NCBI GenBank assembly: GCA_041821285.1
Contig: JBGUER010000006.1
Coordinates: 1-34,824, forward strand
Length of the DNA stretch: 34,824 nt
Reading direction: 5' to 3'
Origin: JAJBWD01 sp041821285
GTDB taxonomy: Bacteria; Bacillota; Clostridia; Clostridiales; Clostridiaceae
Part shown: in pieces, positions 1 to 7,758 of the stretch
Position numbering within the stretch: position 1 is the stretch's first letter
Layout of the letters: every line of letters begins with the position of its first letter
Translations under genes and position numbers: made by a program
Notes under the pieces: generated by a model
Seen by the model: the letters and a program-made list of their open reading frames with translations, nothing else
Databases searched by the model: none
What the model was told of the DNA's origin: nothing

Positions 1-4
1 TTGT

Positions 5-682
5 ATGAAAAGTAATCCTCTTCATGCTGATAGAAATAAAATTATAGAAGAAAACAAAGAATATATTTATAAAATTGCTTGTAGCATATGTAAAAGAAAA
101 CTTGATTGGAATAATGATGATGAACTGAGTATTGCAATAATAGCTTTTAATAAGGCATGTGATAGTTATAATGACGATCGAGGTAAATTTTTAAGTTATG
201 CTAAAGTAATAATAAAAAATTCTTTGATAGATTATTTTAGAAGATCTAAAAGTTCAGCAAGTTTAATATTTGAAAAAGAAAATAAATATGATTATTTAGA
301 TAATAAAAATTCAATATTAGAATTTCAAAACATTAAGGAAAATAACATAAGAAAAGAAGAAATATTAGCGTTATCTAAAGAATTATCAAAATACAAAATA
401 TCTTTTGATGAACTTATTAAATCATGTCCTTCACATATAGATACAAGAAATAATTTGTTAAATATAGCTATAAAATGTACAAAAGATGAAGATGTTGTAG
501 CATATATTAACAATAAAAGAAAAATACCTATAAAACAATTAGCCATAAGTACCGGATATAATAGAAAGTTTTTTGACAAATGGAGAAAATACATATTAAC
601 ACTTATTATAATTTTTTTAAGTGAAGAATATCCTTATATAAAATCATACTTTAATATAAAAGTAGGTGATCGTAATGAATAA
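5..682 (+). CDS. sigI: RNA polymerase sigma factor SigI (5' end possibly missing)
   Basis: Alternative sigma factor of the SigI group, which directs RNA polymerase to a small regulon (heat or envelope stress in Bacillus, polysaccharide-degrading enzymes in cellulolytic clostridia). Residues ~10-80 match the sigma-2 part, with CKRKLDW, DELSIAIIAFNKACDSY and the IDYFRR -10-recognition end. Residues ~110-225 match the SigI-specific C-terminal domain (SCPSHIDTRNN, the basic KQLAISTGYNRKFFDKWRKY helix region). At 225 aa it is slightly shorter than the usual 240-250 aa. The reading frame stays open to the left edge and no ribosome site is visible before the ATG, so the true start may lie outside the window. 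The next gene overlaps its end, which is the standard sigI-rsgI arrangement. Family assignment is firm; the regulon cannot be inferred here. Confidence 0.9.
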   Translation: MKSNPLHADRNKIIEENKEYIYKIACSICKRKLDWNNDDELSIAIIAFNKACDSYNDDRGKFLSYAKVIIKNSLIDYFRRSKSSASLIFEKENKYDYLDNKNSILEFQNIKENNIRKEEILALSKELSKYKISFDELIKSCPSHIDTRNNLLNIAIKCTKDEDVVAYINNKRKIPIKQLAISTGYNRKFFDKWRKYILTLIIIFLSEEYPYIKSYFNIKVGDRNE

Positions 683-1589
683 AACAGGATTAGTTGTAAA
701 AGTAGATAGAAAAATAGCTATATTAATGACTAGTACAGGTGAGTTTGAAAAAGTAAAAATGATAGGTACTACAAATATAGGTGAGTTATATACGGGTAAA
801 ACAGTAAAAGATAGAAATTATTCTAGATATCTAGTGGCAGCAATATTAATGCTATTTATAATGGTATCAGGAGGAGGGGCGTATGCGTATTATACTCCTG
901 TTGCAACATTAGAAGTTAGTATAAATCCATCTATAGAAATAAAATTAAATCGATTTAGTAGGATAATTAAAATAAAAGCACTAAATGATGATGGAGAGAT
1001 TCTAGTTAAAAATTTAGATATAAATAATAATAATGTAGATGAAGGCTTAACAAAGGTATTAGAAAAAGCAGAAAAAGATAATTTTATTGATGAAGATTAT
1101 ATAGAAGGTGGGAATACTATAAAAGTACAGGTTAAATCAGAAAAATCTCTAAAGATAAATGTGGAAAAATTCAAAGAATTTGTGGATAAAAAAAATATTG
1201 ATACTGAAATAACTGTAAATGGAGAAAGACAATTAAAAATTAATAAAAATAAAGATACTAAAGAAATTGAAGAAAAAGATACTGAAGAAAGTGAAAATTC
1301 GTCAGGTAATAAAGCTAATGAAGACAAGAGTGCTGAGAGTACTGATGACACATTAAAGGACACAAAAGATAATAAATCTAATGATTCGCAAGAAGATGCT
1401 AATAATTCTATTCCTTCTCAAAATGAAGTAAAGGGGAATAATCCTGATATTTCAAAGAATAATGAAAAAGATGAGAATACACAGATGCAAAATAGTAATG
1501 CTAATAATGAAGATATTTCAAAGGATAATGGTGCAGAAAATAAGCATCAAAATACAATTAATGAAGGAGCTCAAAAAAAATCAAAGTAA
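675..1589 (+). CDS. rsgI: Anti-sigma-I factor RsgI family protein
   Basis: Membrane anti-sigma factor expected to hold SigI inactive. From the ATG at 675 the protein has 304 aa: an RsgI N-terminal cytoplasmic domain (residues 1-45, TGLVVKVDRKIAILMTSTGEF), one transmembrane helix (~52-73), then an extracytoplasmic domain beginning with PVATLEVSINPSIEIKLNR. Asn84-Pro85 in that segment corresponds to the Asn-Pro bond at which RsgI proteins are reported to self-cleave. Residues ~190-304 are a low-complexity tail rich in Asp, Glu, Ser, Asn and Lys, with no carbohydrate-binding or glycosidase domain. A GTG at 666 is possible, but AGGTGA at 664-669 is correctly spaced only for the ATG at 675. The gene overlaps the end of sigI by 8 bases and is surely co-transcribed. 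Confidence 0.9.
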   Translation: MNKTGLVVKVDRKIAILMTSTGEFEKVKMIGTTNIGELYTGKTVKDRNYSRYLVAAILMLFIMVSGGGAYAYYTPVATLEVSINPSIEIKLNRFSRIIKIKALNDDGEILVKNLDINNNNVDEGLTKVLEKAEKDNFIDEDYIEGGNTIKVQVKSEKSLKINVEKFKEFVDKKNIDTEITVNGERQLKINKNKDTKEIEEKDTEESENSSGNKANEDKSAESTDDTLKDTKDNKSNDSQEDANNSIPSQNEVKGNNPDISKNNEKDENTQMQNSNANNEDISKDNGAENKHQNTINEGAQKKSK

Positions 1590-1668
1590 CTTCTATAACT
1601 TGTTGATGCCAAAGGATTAATATATAATAAATATAATAGGTTAATCATTATATTTTAGGGGGAGAACA

Positions 1669-2313
1669 ATGGATTTCATTACTGCTATTACAAATGTAGA
1701 TGGTATTAGTTTAGAAAAAGAGCAAGATATAATATTTGTGAATAGAAATGAAAATATAGTAAAAATTGATAGTAAGAATAAATCCTATAAAAAAATAAAA
1801 GAGCAAGGGTATGAAGATATATATAGAATACTAGATTGGTTTAATTTTGAAGATGAAAATAAAAAAAATGAAACTACTAAATGCAGTCCATTAGGGTGTA
1901 TTGGGTGTAGTGGATGTTCTTTTGGTAATTTATCTCTTATTTATAATAGTAAAAAAACATTAAAAAAATATTTACCTGAAATTATAGTAGATGAATATAT
2001 TTTTATTGGAAAAATGGAATTTTCAAAAGATATATATAATCCATCACCCTATAAAAAATATATAGGGTTAAGTGAAAATGGGTTTATTGAGTATAGTTTA
2101 GATGAAAATAGAGATATCAAAGTAAAAAAATGCATAGATGATATAATCATAAATAATTTATATATTGATGAATATATACCAGAAATTTTATGTGCAAAGG
2201 ATGAAAAATCATATAAAAATAAGCTATATGGAATATATAATGGTAACGCAGTTGTATGGAGAAAAGTATTTTTAGAAGGAAGATATGTGTTTAAAGAAAA
2301 GGTGATTTGCTAA
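1669..2313 (+). CDS. Hypothetical protein with a Cys-rich CX4CX2CX2C cluster
   Basis: I do not recognise this 214-residue protein. It has no signal peptide or membrane helix, so it is probably cytoplasmic. The striking element is a tight cysteine cluster at residues 72, 77, 80 and 83 (KCSPLGCIGCSGCSFGN), with spacing compatible with an iron-sulfur cluster or zinc; a further Cys is the last residue. The rest is acidic and aromatic-rich, mixed alpha/beta by eye, with several short Tyr-Ile/Lys-Tyr stretches. The start is supported by AGGGGGA at 1656-1662, 6 bases before the ATG. It stands alone between rsgI and a hairpin that overlaps its own stop codon, so it is likely monocistronic. Metal binding is inference from cysteine spacing only. 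Confidence 0.8.
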   Translation: MDFITAITNVDGISLEKEQDIIFVNRNENIVKIDSKNKSYKKIKEQGYEDIYRILDWFNFEDENKKNETTKCSPLGCIGCSGCSFGNLSLIYNSKKTLKKYLPEIIVDEYIFIGKMEFSKDIYNPSPYKKYIGLSENGFIEYSLDENRDIKVKKCIDDIIINNLYIDEYIPEILCAKDEKSYKNKLYGIYNGNAVVWRKVFLEGRYVFKEKVIC

Positions 2314-2330
2314 ATTAGCAAGTCATTTTC
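2304..2330 (+). terminator. Weak hairpin over the stop codon of the Cys-cluster gene
   Basis: GATTTGCT (2304-2311) can pair with AGCAAGTC (2317-2324), 8 bp with one G-U pair and a 5-base loop, followed by ATTTTCTATTT. The stem starts inside the coding sequence and spans the TAA. The U-tract is poor, so termination may be partial. Confidence 0.45.
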
Positions 2331-2345
2331 TATTTGTATTATTAG

Positions 2346-2354
2346 TGATATACT
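2346..2354 (+). promoter_or_regulatory. Putative extended -10 promoter for the DUF503 gene
   Basis: TG-a-TATACT (TG at 2346-2347, hexamer 2349-2354) lies 27 bases before the DUF503 start. No good -35 hexamer is visible, as is tolerated by extended -10 promoters. Sequence match only. Confidence 0.35.
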
Positions 2355-2380
2355 AACACTAAAAGTTATGAGGTGATTTT

Positions 2381-2662
2381 ATGTTTATTGGAACTTTGGA
2401 AATAAAGATTCATATTAATTTTTCTCATTCACTAAAGGAAAAAAGGATGGTTAAAAGGAGTATAATACAAAGAGTGAAAAATAAATTTAATGTTTCTATA
2501 GCAGAAGTAGAAGATATGGATAAGCATCAATTATTAGTTTTAGGAGTATCATCCGTATCTAATTCAAAAAATAAAGCAAGTGAAATAATTCAAAATGTAT
2601 ATAACTTTATAGAATTAAATGTTGAAGGAGAAATTATAGATAGTTTTATAGAAATATTGTAA
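2381..2662 (+). CDS. DUF503 (YlxP-like) domain protein
   Basis: Small (93 aa) soluble protein of the DUF503/YlxP family. The family pattern is clear: N-terminal MFIGTLEIKIHINFSHSLKEKR followed by the basic helix MVKRSIIQRVKNKFNVSIAEV and the segment DKHQLLVLGVSSVSNSKNKA, spanning the whole protein. The family is usually linked to ribosome or translation functions because homologues sit in nusA-infB-rbfA operons, but the biochemical role is not established. Here it has no such neighbours; an EamA transporter follows after 18 bases and a Nudix hydrolase after that. AGGTGAT at 2371-2377 supports the start. Confidence 0.85.
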   Translation: MFIGTLEIKIHINFSHSLKEKRMVKRSIIQRVKNKFNVSIAEVEDMDKHQLLVLGVSSVSNSKNKASEIIQNVYNFIELNVEGEIIDSFIEIL

Positions 2663-2680
2663 AAGTTGGGATGTGTTTAA

Positions 2681-3550
2681 TTGGTTAAGAATAAAAAAAT
2701 GAAAGCTATTTTATTTATGTTATTATCTTCATTAAGTTTTGCTATAATGGGGTCATTTGTTAAATTAGCAGGAGATGTGCCTACATTTGAAAAAGCGTTT
2801 TTTAGAAATTTAATTAGTCTCATGATATCTATATATTTATTAAACAGAATAAAGCAAAATCCCTGGGGTAAGAAAGAGAATAGAATATATCTTATAGGTA
2901 GAGGGGTAGTAGGTACGTTAGGTATGGTGGCATATTTTTATGGAATAGATAGGCTTATTCTTGCGGATTCGGGAATGCTCAACAAGATGAATCCTTTTTT
3001 TGTAACCATATTTGCCTGGATTTTTTTAAAAAACAAAATATCGAAAACACAGATATATTCTCTTTTTATAGCTTTAATAGGAGTTGCTTTTATTATTAAA
3101 CCAAGCTCTAATTTTATTCAATCAGTTCCAGCTGTTATATGTTTTATGTCTTCGATATTTGCTGGAGGGGCTTATGTTTTCGTAAGTTATTTATCAGATA
3201 AGGAAAATTCATATACTATAGTTTTTTATTTTTCATTAATATCTACAATAATAACATTTCCTCTTTTAATGATGAATCCAGTTATGCCAAATAAAATTCA
3301 ATTTTTATTTTTAATATTAACAGGTATAGCATCTTCAATAGGCCAATTTTGTCTTACTATAGCATACAAATATGCTCCTGCAGGAGAGGTGTCTATTTAC
3401 AATTACTCTAATGTAATATTTTCAAGCGTTTTAGGAATAATATTATTTTCAGAAAAGCCTGGGTTATTAAGTTTGATAGGATATATATTCATTATTTTTG
3501 CAGGTTATTTAGTATATAAAATAGGTAATAGAAGGAGGCAAATTAAATGA
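2681..3550 (+). CDS. EamA/DMT-family membrane transporter
   Basis: Predicted drug/metabolite transporter superfamily permease, 289 aa, with about ten hydrophobic helices arranged as two EamA halves (residues ~8-142 and ~150-284). The second half carries the typical FCLTIAYKYAPAGEVSIYNY signature followed by FSSVLGIILFSEKPG. The substrate cannot be told from sequence; members export amino acids, nucleosides or other metabolites. The start is uncertain: TTG at 2681 has GGGATG 8 bases upstream, while ATG at 2699 (residue 7) has only a weak GGTTAAG before it. Either start leaves all helices intact. It begins 18 bases after the DUF503 gene and its stop overlaps the next ATG by 4 bases, so these genes form one transcription unit. 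Confidence 0.88.
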   Translation: MVKNKKMKAILFMLLSSLSFAIMGSFVKLAGDVPTFEKAFFRNLISLMISIYLLNRIKQNPWGKKENRIYLIGRGVVGTLGMVAYFYGIDRLILADSGMLNKMNPFFVTIFAWIFLKNKISKTQIYSLFIALIGVAFIIKPSSNFIQSVPAVICFMSSIFAGGAYVFVSYLSDKENSYTIVFYFSLISTIITFPLLMMNPVMPNKIQFLFLILTGIASSIGQFCLTIAYKYAPAGEVSIYNYSNVIFSSVLGIILFSEKPGLLSLIGYIFIIFAGYLVYKIGNRRRQIK

Positions 3551-4062
3551 AATATTATGAAAAAACAATAAATGAAAATATTATTTATGATGGCAAAGTA
3601 GTTAGATTAAAACTCCAAGAGGTGGAGATACAAAATGGAATGAGGGCAAAAAGGGAGATAATAAATCATCCAGGTGGAGTGGCGATATTAGCATATAAAG
3701 ATGAGGATACAATATTAATGGTAGAACAATATAGAAAACCATTTGATAGATTAATGATAGAATTACCAGCAGGTAAATTAGAATATGGAGAAGATATAGA
3801 AATTTGTGGTAGAAGAGAGCTTGAAGAAGAGACTGGTTATAAGGCAAATAATTTCAAGTATCTTGGAAGTGTAGTTTCATCGCCAGGATTTTGTGATGAA
3901 AAAATTCATTTGTTTAAAGCTTCCGATTTAGTAAAGGGAAGTATTGGTGGAGATGAGGATGAATTTATAAATGTTTTAGAAATAAAAAAGCATAAGGTTT
4001 TAGAGATGATAAAAAGTGGTGAGATTACAGATGCTAAAACCATATGTGCTTTTATGTATTAA
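3547..4062 (+). CDS. Nudix hydrolase, ADP-ribose pyrophosphatase type
   Basis: Hydrolase of a nucleoside diphosphate linked to another moiety, most likely ADP-ribose to AMP plus ribose 5-phosphate. The Nudix box is complete at residues 76-98: Gly76, five residues, Glu82, seven residues, then RELEEETGY, supplying the acidic residues that bind Mg2+. Upstream features typical of the ADPRase subgroup are visible: GGVAILAYKDEDTILMVEQY, then RKPF and ELPAGKLEYGE. At 171 aa it is close to the family norm (~180), the C-terminus being slightly short. Its ATG overlaps the stop of the transporter gene (ATGA), implying translational coupling. Which nucleotide it prefers cannot be settled from sequence. 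Confidence 0.92.
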   Translation: MKYYEKTINENIIYDGKVVRLKLQEVEIQNGMRAKREIINHPGGVAILAYKDEDTILMVEQYRKPFDRLMIELPAGKLEYGEDIEICGRRELEEETGYKANNFKYLGSVVSSPGFCDEKIHLFKASDLVKGSIGGDEDEFINVLEIKKHKVLEMIKSGEITDAKTICAFMY

Positions 4063-4074
4063 TTATATTTAAAA

Positions 4075-4112
4075 AAAAGGTAATAACAAATATCAATTTG
4101 TTATTACCTTTT
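4075..4112. terminator. Bidirectional terminator between convergent genes
   Basis: A 17-bp perfect inverted repeat (4075-4091 and 4096-4112, core AGGTAATAACAAAT / ATTTGTTATTACCT) with a 4-base loop ATCA, flanked by A-tracts on the left and T-tracts on the right. It therefore reads as a Rho-independent terminator on both strands, serving the Nudix gene (plus) and the MFS gene (minus). Confidence 0.93.
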
Positions 4113-4119
4113 TAAATAT

Positions 4120-5361
4120 TTAAGATTCTTCTGCAGCAACTTTGCCTTTATCAGTAGGTAATTTTATGAATATTACAAGACCAGCGATAAATAAAGGGAT
4201 TATTGCTAATATACTATACCTAGCATTATTAGTTATATCAGCAGTTAGTGCCATTAGAAAAGGTCCTATAATAGCTGCAAACTTACCAAAAACATTATAG
4301 AATCCAAAAAATTCATTGGAGTTTTTCTTAGGTATTATCTTTGCATAATAAGATCTAGATAAAGCTTGTATTCCACCTTGTGCAGAACCAATTAAACCGC
4401 CAAGTATAAAAATTTGATAAACAGACGTTATAGTGAATCCAAAAATAGTAGCTACAATGTAAGTTAAAATACCAACTATAATCATCTTTTTAGCGCTATA
4501 TTTTTTAGCTAAAACACCATATAAAATAGCAAATGGGAATGCAATAACTTGAATTAATAATAAAATTCCAAGTAAAACAAACATGTCAAAAGATGTTCCT
4601 TTAAGTACAGATTGTGTATAAGGTACACTCATTTTTATAATTGTATCCACTCCATCAATATATAAAAAATAAGCTATAAGAAATATAAATACTGTTTTGT
4701 GTTGTTTAATAGATTTGAAGGTTGTACCCAATCTTTTAAAACTGTTTAAAAGTGGGGCAGGTTCTCGTTCTATATAATGAATTTGTTTAACATTTTTTAT
4801 TATTGGAATAGTAAGTAATCCCCACCAAACTGCAGTAATAAGGAATCCAATTTGATATCCAATAAATTTATCCATTCCCATTAAATAGACAACGGCTAGA
4901 GTAATCATAAATGGTATTACACTTGCAATATAACCAAATGCAAAACCTCTTGTTGAAACTTGGTCCATTCTATCGTTGTCAGTTACATCTACTATGAAAG
5001 AATCATAAAAAATATTTGACCCTGCAAAACCAACATAAGTTAAAATATAAAAAGCTATAAGCAATTTAACCTGTCCTTGAGGGACAACTGCAAGAGCTGC
5101 TGTGAAGATAATTCCAGTTAAAGCGAAAAAAGCAAAAAAACGTTTTTTTGTATCTTTGTAATCGGCAATAGTACCAAGTATTGGACTTAAAACAGCTACA
5201 ATAATACTAGCTATAGAATTAATATAGCCAAGGTCCATGCTATTGCCAGGAGAAAACATACCAAAATATATAGGTAAAAGTGCGGTTGTGATTGCGATAG
5301 AATATGCAGAGTTACCACAATCATAAAGGATCCAAGATAGTTCTTGTTTTGTCAATTTCAT
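4120..5361 (-). CDS. MFS transporter, UMF1/Atg22-like family
   Basis: Inner-membrane major facilitator of 413 aa with about 12 hydrophobic helices. The N-terminus, KQELSWILYDCGNSAYSIAI, is the hallmark of the UMF1 (Atg22-like) branch, and the conserved DYKDTKKRF and NIFYDSFIVDVT segments follow. The C-terminal half has the GGLIGSAQGGIQALSRSYYAK motif also typical of this branch. The yeast relative releases amino acids from vacuoles; bacterial substrates are generally unknown. TAAAAAGGAGATTATTTT immediately upstream on the minus strand gives a good ribosome site for the chosen ATG. It is monocistronic, convergent with the Nudix gene and divergent from the gene at 5.6 kb. Confidence 0.9.
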   Translation of the reverse strand: MKLTKQELSWILYDCGNSAYSIAITTALLPIYFGMFSPGNSMDLGYINSIASIIVAVLSPILGTIADYKDTKKRFFAFFALTGIIFTAALAVVPQGQVKLLIAFYILTYVGFAGSNIFYDSFIVDVTDNDRMDQVSTRGFAFGYIASVIPFMITLAVVYLMGMDKFIGYQIGFLITAVWWGLLTIPIIKNVKQIHYIEREPAPLLNSFKRLGTTFKSIKQHKTVFIFLIAYFLYIDGVDTIIKMSVPYTQSVLKGTSFDMFVLLGILLLIQVIAFPFAILYGVLAKKYSAKKMIIVGILTYIVATIFGFTITSVYQIFILGGLIGSAQGGIQALSRSYYAKIIPKKNSNEFFGFYNVFGKFAAIIGPFLMALTADITNNARYSILAIIPLFIAGLVIFIKLPTDKGKVAAEES

Positions 5362-5544
5362 AAAAATAATCTCCTTTTTAATTAGATTAATTTAGTATAA
5401 ATAGAAATAAATAAATAAATGATTATAAAATAATTATACAGTATTTTTGTGATCATTAGTAGACGTTTACATAAAAATAACATATAGATTTAAATTTTAA
5501 CAAATACTAAAAGTTATCTTCTAGAATAATTTAATTATTTGTTG

Positions 5545-5550
5545 TATAAT
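5545..5550 (+). promoter_or_regulatory. Putative -10 element for the EEP-family gene
   Basis: Perfect TATAAT at 5545-5550, 36 bases before the ATG at 5587; the -35 region around 5522-5527 is weak. If used, the transcript starts near 5557, which excludes the longer in-frame start at 5539 and supports the ATG pair at 5584/5587. Confidence 0.5.
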
Positions 5551-5586
5551 GGACAAAGCAAAAAAATTAATTTCTGGGGGGAAATG

Positions 5587-6645
5587 ATGAAAAAGGTTTT
5601 AAAAATTGTTTTAGGAATTGTTTTATTTTTATGTATTTTGGTAGGAGTATTTTTTTTAGTTCTTACTGTATTTGATTATAGTCCCAAAGATATTGTTTCG
5701 TTGGAAGTAGATAATAAAGTGTCAATTAATATGGAACCAAAGAAAACGTTTACCATAACTACATATAATATTGGATATTGTGGATTAGATGATGAACAAG
5801 ACTTTTTTTTAGATGGAGGAACTGGTTCAAGAAGTAGTAGTGAAGAAAAAACTAATGAAAATTTAGAGGCTGTAGTAGATTTTATTAAAAATCAAGATTC
5901 GGATTTTGTATTTATTCAAGAAGTTGATAGAAATTCTACTAGAACATTTCATGTTGATGAATGTGAGTATATTAAAAGTAATTTAATTGATTATAGTGCT
6001 ACTTTTGCGTCAAATTATAAAGTGCTTTGGAATCCGGTCCCAGTAACTAAACCTATTGGTTATATAGATAGTGGACTGCTTACTTTATCTAAATATTCAA
6101 TTTCTGACACAAATAGAATTCAATATCCGGGAGAGGAAAAGTGGCCTAGAAAAATAGTAGTATTGGATAGATGTTTTATTGAAACCAGGATAAATTTAGA
6201 TAATGGTAAGGATTTGGTTTTATTAAATTCACATATGTCAGCTTATGATAAAGGTGGACTAATAAGAAAACAGCAAATTGAATTTTTAAAGGGTTATATA
6301 GAAGATGAGTATGAAAAAGGGAATTATGTTGTTGTTGGAGGAGATTGGAACCATCAACTTCCAGGCACGGATGCAACAAATTTTGAAACCACTGAAGAAT
6401 GGCCAGAGTGGTTACAAGAAATTCCTGAAAGTTTTAAACCAGAGGAATTTAAATGGGCAGTAGATAAGGAAACCCCTTCAAATAGAAGTGTAGATATGCT
6501 TTATAAACCAGGAGAAAATTTCTTGTGTGTTATAGATGGCTTTTTAGTATCTCCAAATGTTGATATACAAGATGTAAAGGGATTTGATTTTCAATTTAAA
6601 AATTCAGATCATAATCCAGTAACTGTTGAATTGACTTTAAAATAA
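5587..6645 (+). CDS. Membrane-anchored endonuclease/exonuclease/phosphatase-family enzyme
   Basis: Enzyme of the EEP (DNase I / exonuclease III / sphingomyelinase) fold, 352 aa from the ATG at 5587. Residues 5-28 are a single hydrophobic helix with no clear cleavage site, so the catalytic domain (residues ~55-352) should face outside, tethered to the membrane. All landmark motifs are present: TTYNIGY (Asn61), FIQEVD (Glu112), NSHMSAYD (His216), GGDWNH (Asp253, Asn255) and the terminal SDHNPV (Asp341, His342), the metal and phosphodiester-cleaving residues of the family. The substrate could be nucleic acid, phospholipid or phosphoinositide-like; the sequence does not decide. GGGGGGAA directly precedes ATGATG; 5584 is too close to it, so 5587 is favoured. 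Confidence 0.88.
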   Translation: MKKVLKIVLGIVLFLCILVGVFFLVLTVFDYSPKDIVSLEVDNKVSINMEPKKTFTITTYNIGYCGLDDEQDFFLDGGTGSRSSSEEKTNENLEAVVDFIKNQDSDFVFIQEVDRNSTRTFHVDECEYIKSNLIDYSATFASNYKVLWNPVPVTKPIGYIDSGLLTLSKYSISDTNRIQYPGEEKWPRKIVVLDRCFIETRINLDNGKDLVLLNSHMSAYDKGGLIRKQQIEFLKGYIEDEYEKGNYVVVGGDWNHQLPGTDATNFETTEEWPEWLQEIPESFKPEEFKWAVDKETPSNRSVDMLYKPGENFLCVIDGFLVSPNVDIQDVKGFDFQFKNSDHNPVTVELTLK

Positions 6646-6672
6646 AATTAAAAAAAATATTATATATAGCAA

Positions 6673-6707
6673 AAGAACTGGCATTTTAAAATGCCAGTTC
6701 TTATTTA
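6673..6707 (+). terminator. Rho-independent terminator after the EEP gene
   Basis: Perfect 15-bp inverted repeat (AAGAACTGGCATTTT at 6673-6687 and its complement at 6688-6702), with the loop formed by the central TTTAAA, followed by a short T-rich tract. Strong stem, modest U-tail. Confidence 0.85.
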
Positions 6708-6812
6708 AAAGGGGGATCATATTTTATGAACTAATTTAAGGGGGTTAAATTGTTCTTTGTTATGTAATTATTATAAGAATAAAATATGGAGATATTATGA
6801 AGATAGTGGATA

Positions 6813-6821
6813 TGGTATAAT
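6813..6821 (+). promoter_or_regulatory. Extended -10 promoter for the 6.9-kb gene
   Basis: TG-g-TATAAT (TG at 6813-6814, TATAAT at 6816-6821), 38 bases before the ATG at 6860. The -35 region is poor, which is common for extended -10 promoters. It follows directly after the upstream terminator region. Confidence 0.55.
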
Positions 6822-6859
6822 AAATTAAAGTTGTATAATATTATATCTGGAGGAAAAAA

Positions 6860-7735
6860 ATGAAGAATAAAAAAGATATCATAATAGTAGCTTTGCTAGG
6901 CATATTATTAATAATGGTTTTTAATCAAGGAAATAAAATTAACAATATAAATGATAATTACACTAATCTTAGTAATCAAATATATCAAATGCAAAATGAT
7001 ATATTAAATACTAATAGTAATATAAATTCTTTGGTAGAGTCTAAAAAATTAATTCAAAATTATGATTATAAAATTACAAAATTAGATGATGAATATAAAA
7101 AAGCTAAATTAAATGTGGATTTAACATTTAATAGTATAGCTAAAGGGTCAAAAGTTTATTATGTTTATAGAAAAGTTATATATGGAGATAAAGTACATAA
7201 TATGGACGGATATAAAGATGAGGATATAACTTATGGACAATGGGTTAAAGTTGAGCTTGAAAAATTAGAAGCGGAGAATTTTATTGGGGAGTTACAACTT
7301 GATTATGCTTATAATTATGAAACCAAGGTTATAGTAGAAACAAATGAAGAAATAATATCAGAAGATTTATATCAGTTAGATTTATACGAACAATCAAAAC
7401 CAGATTATGATATAAATGTTAATCCAGATAGTTATTCTTCAGATGGCACTTTTATATATTCAATTGATTTAAATTTACAAGATATAAATAACGATGTAAA
7501 GGTAAAAAGTGCGTATTGTGAAGTGTATTATAATGATAAAATTGTAAATAAATTTGAAATAATGAATGATAAAAATTTACTTGAGTATGAAAGTGATTTT
7601 ATTTGGTATCATATAGATGGAAAAGAAAAATTTGAATCTGATGAAGGGGACAGTGATCCTAATATCAAGATAGTAATAAAGATTAAAGATGATTTAGGTC
7701 GTGAATACATTGATGAATGGGATAATATATTTTAA
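6860..7735 (+). CDS. Hypothetical membrane-anchored protein with short coiled coil
   Basis: I do not recognise this 291-residue protein. It starts with a basic MKNKK and one hydrophobic helix (~residues 6-23), so it is a signal-anchored protein with the bulk outside the membrane. A polar, Asn/Gln-rich helical stretch with heptad-like hydrophobic spacing follows (~25-75). Residues ~80-291 are rich in beta-prone Tyr, Val and Lys with two similar-looking blocks (KVYYVYRKVIYGDK and SAYCEVYYNDKIVNK), suggesting a pair of Ig-like or beta-sandwich domains; this is inference from composition. A GGAGG ribosome site ends 8 bases before the start codon. The flavoprotein gene follows after 23 bases without a terminator, so the two are probably co-transcribed. 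Confidence 0.75.
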   Translation: MKNKKDIIIVALLGILLIMVFNQGNKINNINDNYTNLSNQIYQMQNDILNTNSNINSLVESKKLIQNYDYKITKLDDEYKKAKLNVDLTFNSIAKGSKVYYVYRKVIYGDKVHNMDGYKDEDITYGQWVKVELEKLEAENFIGELQLDYAYNYETKVIVETNEEIISEDLYQLDLYEQSKPDYDINVNPDSYSSDGTFIYSIDLNLQDINNDVKVKSAYCEVYYNDKIVNKFEIMNDKNLLEYESDFIWYHIDGKEKFESDEGDSDPNIKIVIKIKDDLGREYIDEWDNIF

Positions 7736-7758
7736 AAAAATGTGTTAAGGAGTAAAAT

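Noticed and set aside
1590..1668. TATAAT-like hexamers upstream of the Cys-cluster gene
   Set aside because: Several overlapping A+T-rich matches, but none is properly spaced from a -35 hexamer; no promoter can be assigned.
5362..5538. Divergent intergenic region between the two oppositely oriented genes
   Set aside because: Apart from the ribosome site of the minus-strand gene and the -10 box at 5545 nearby, I see only A+T-rich sequence; a TATACT-like box at 5394-5399 (minus) lacks a convincing -35.
5539..5586. Longer start for the EEP-family enzyme
   Set aside because: A TATAAT box overlaps it, and the strong GGGGGGA site and signal anchor fit the ATG at 5587.
6711..6770. Two GGGGG motifs followed by tiny ORFs (ATG-AAC-stop and a five-codon TTG frame)
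   Set aside because: Too short to judge; possibly vestigial starts or chance. No conserved product can be claimed.
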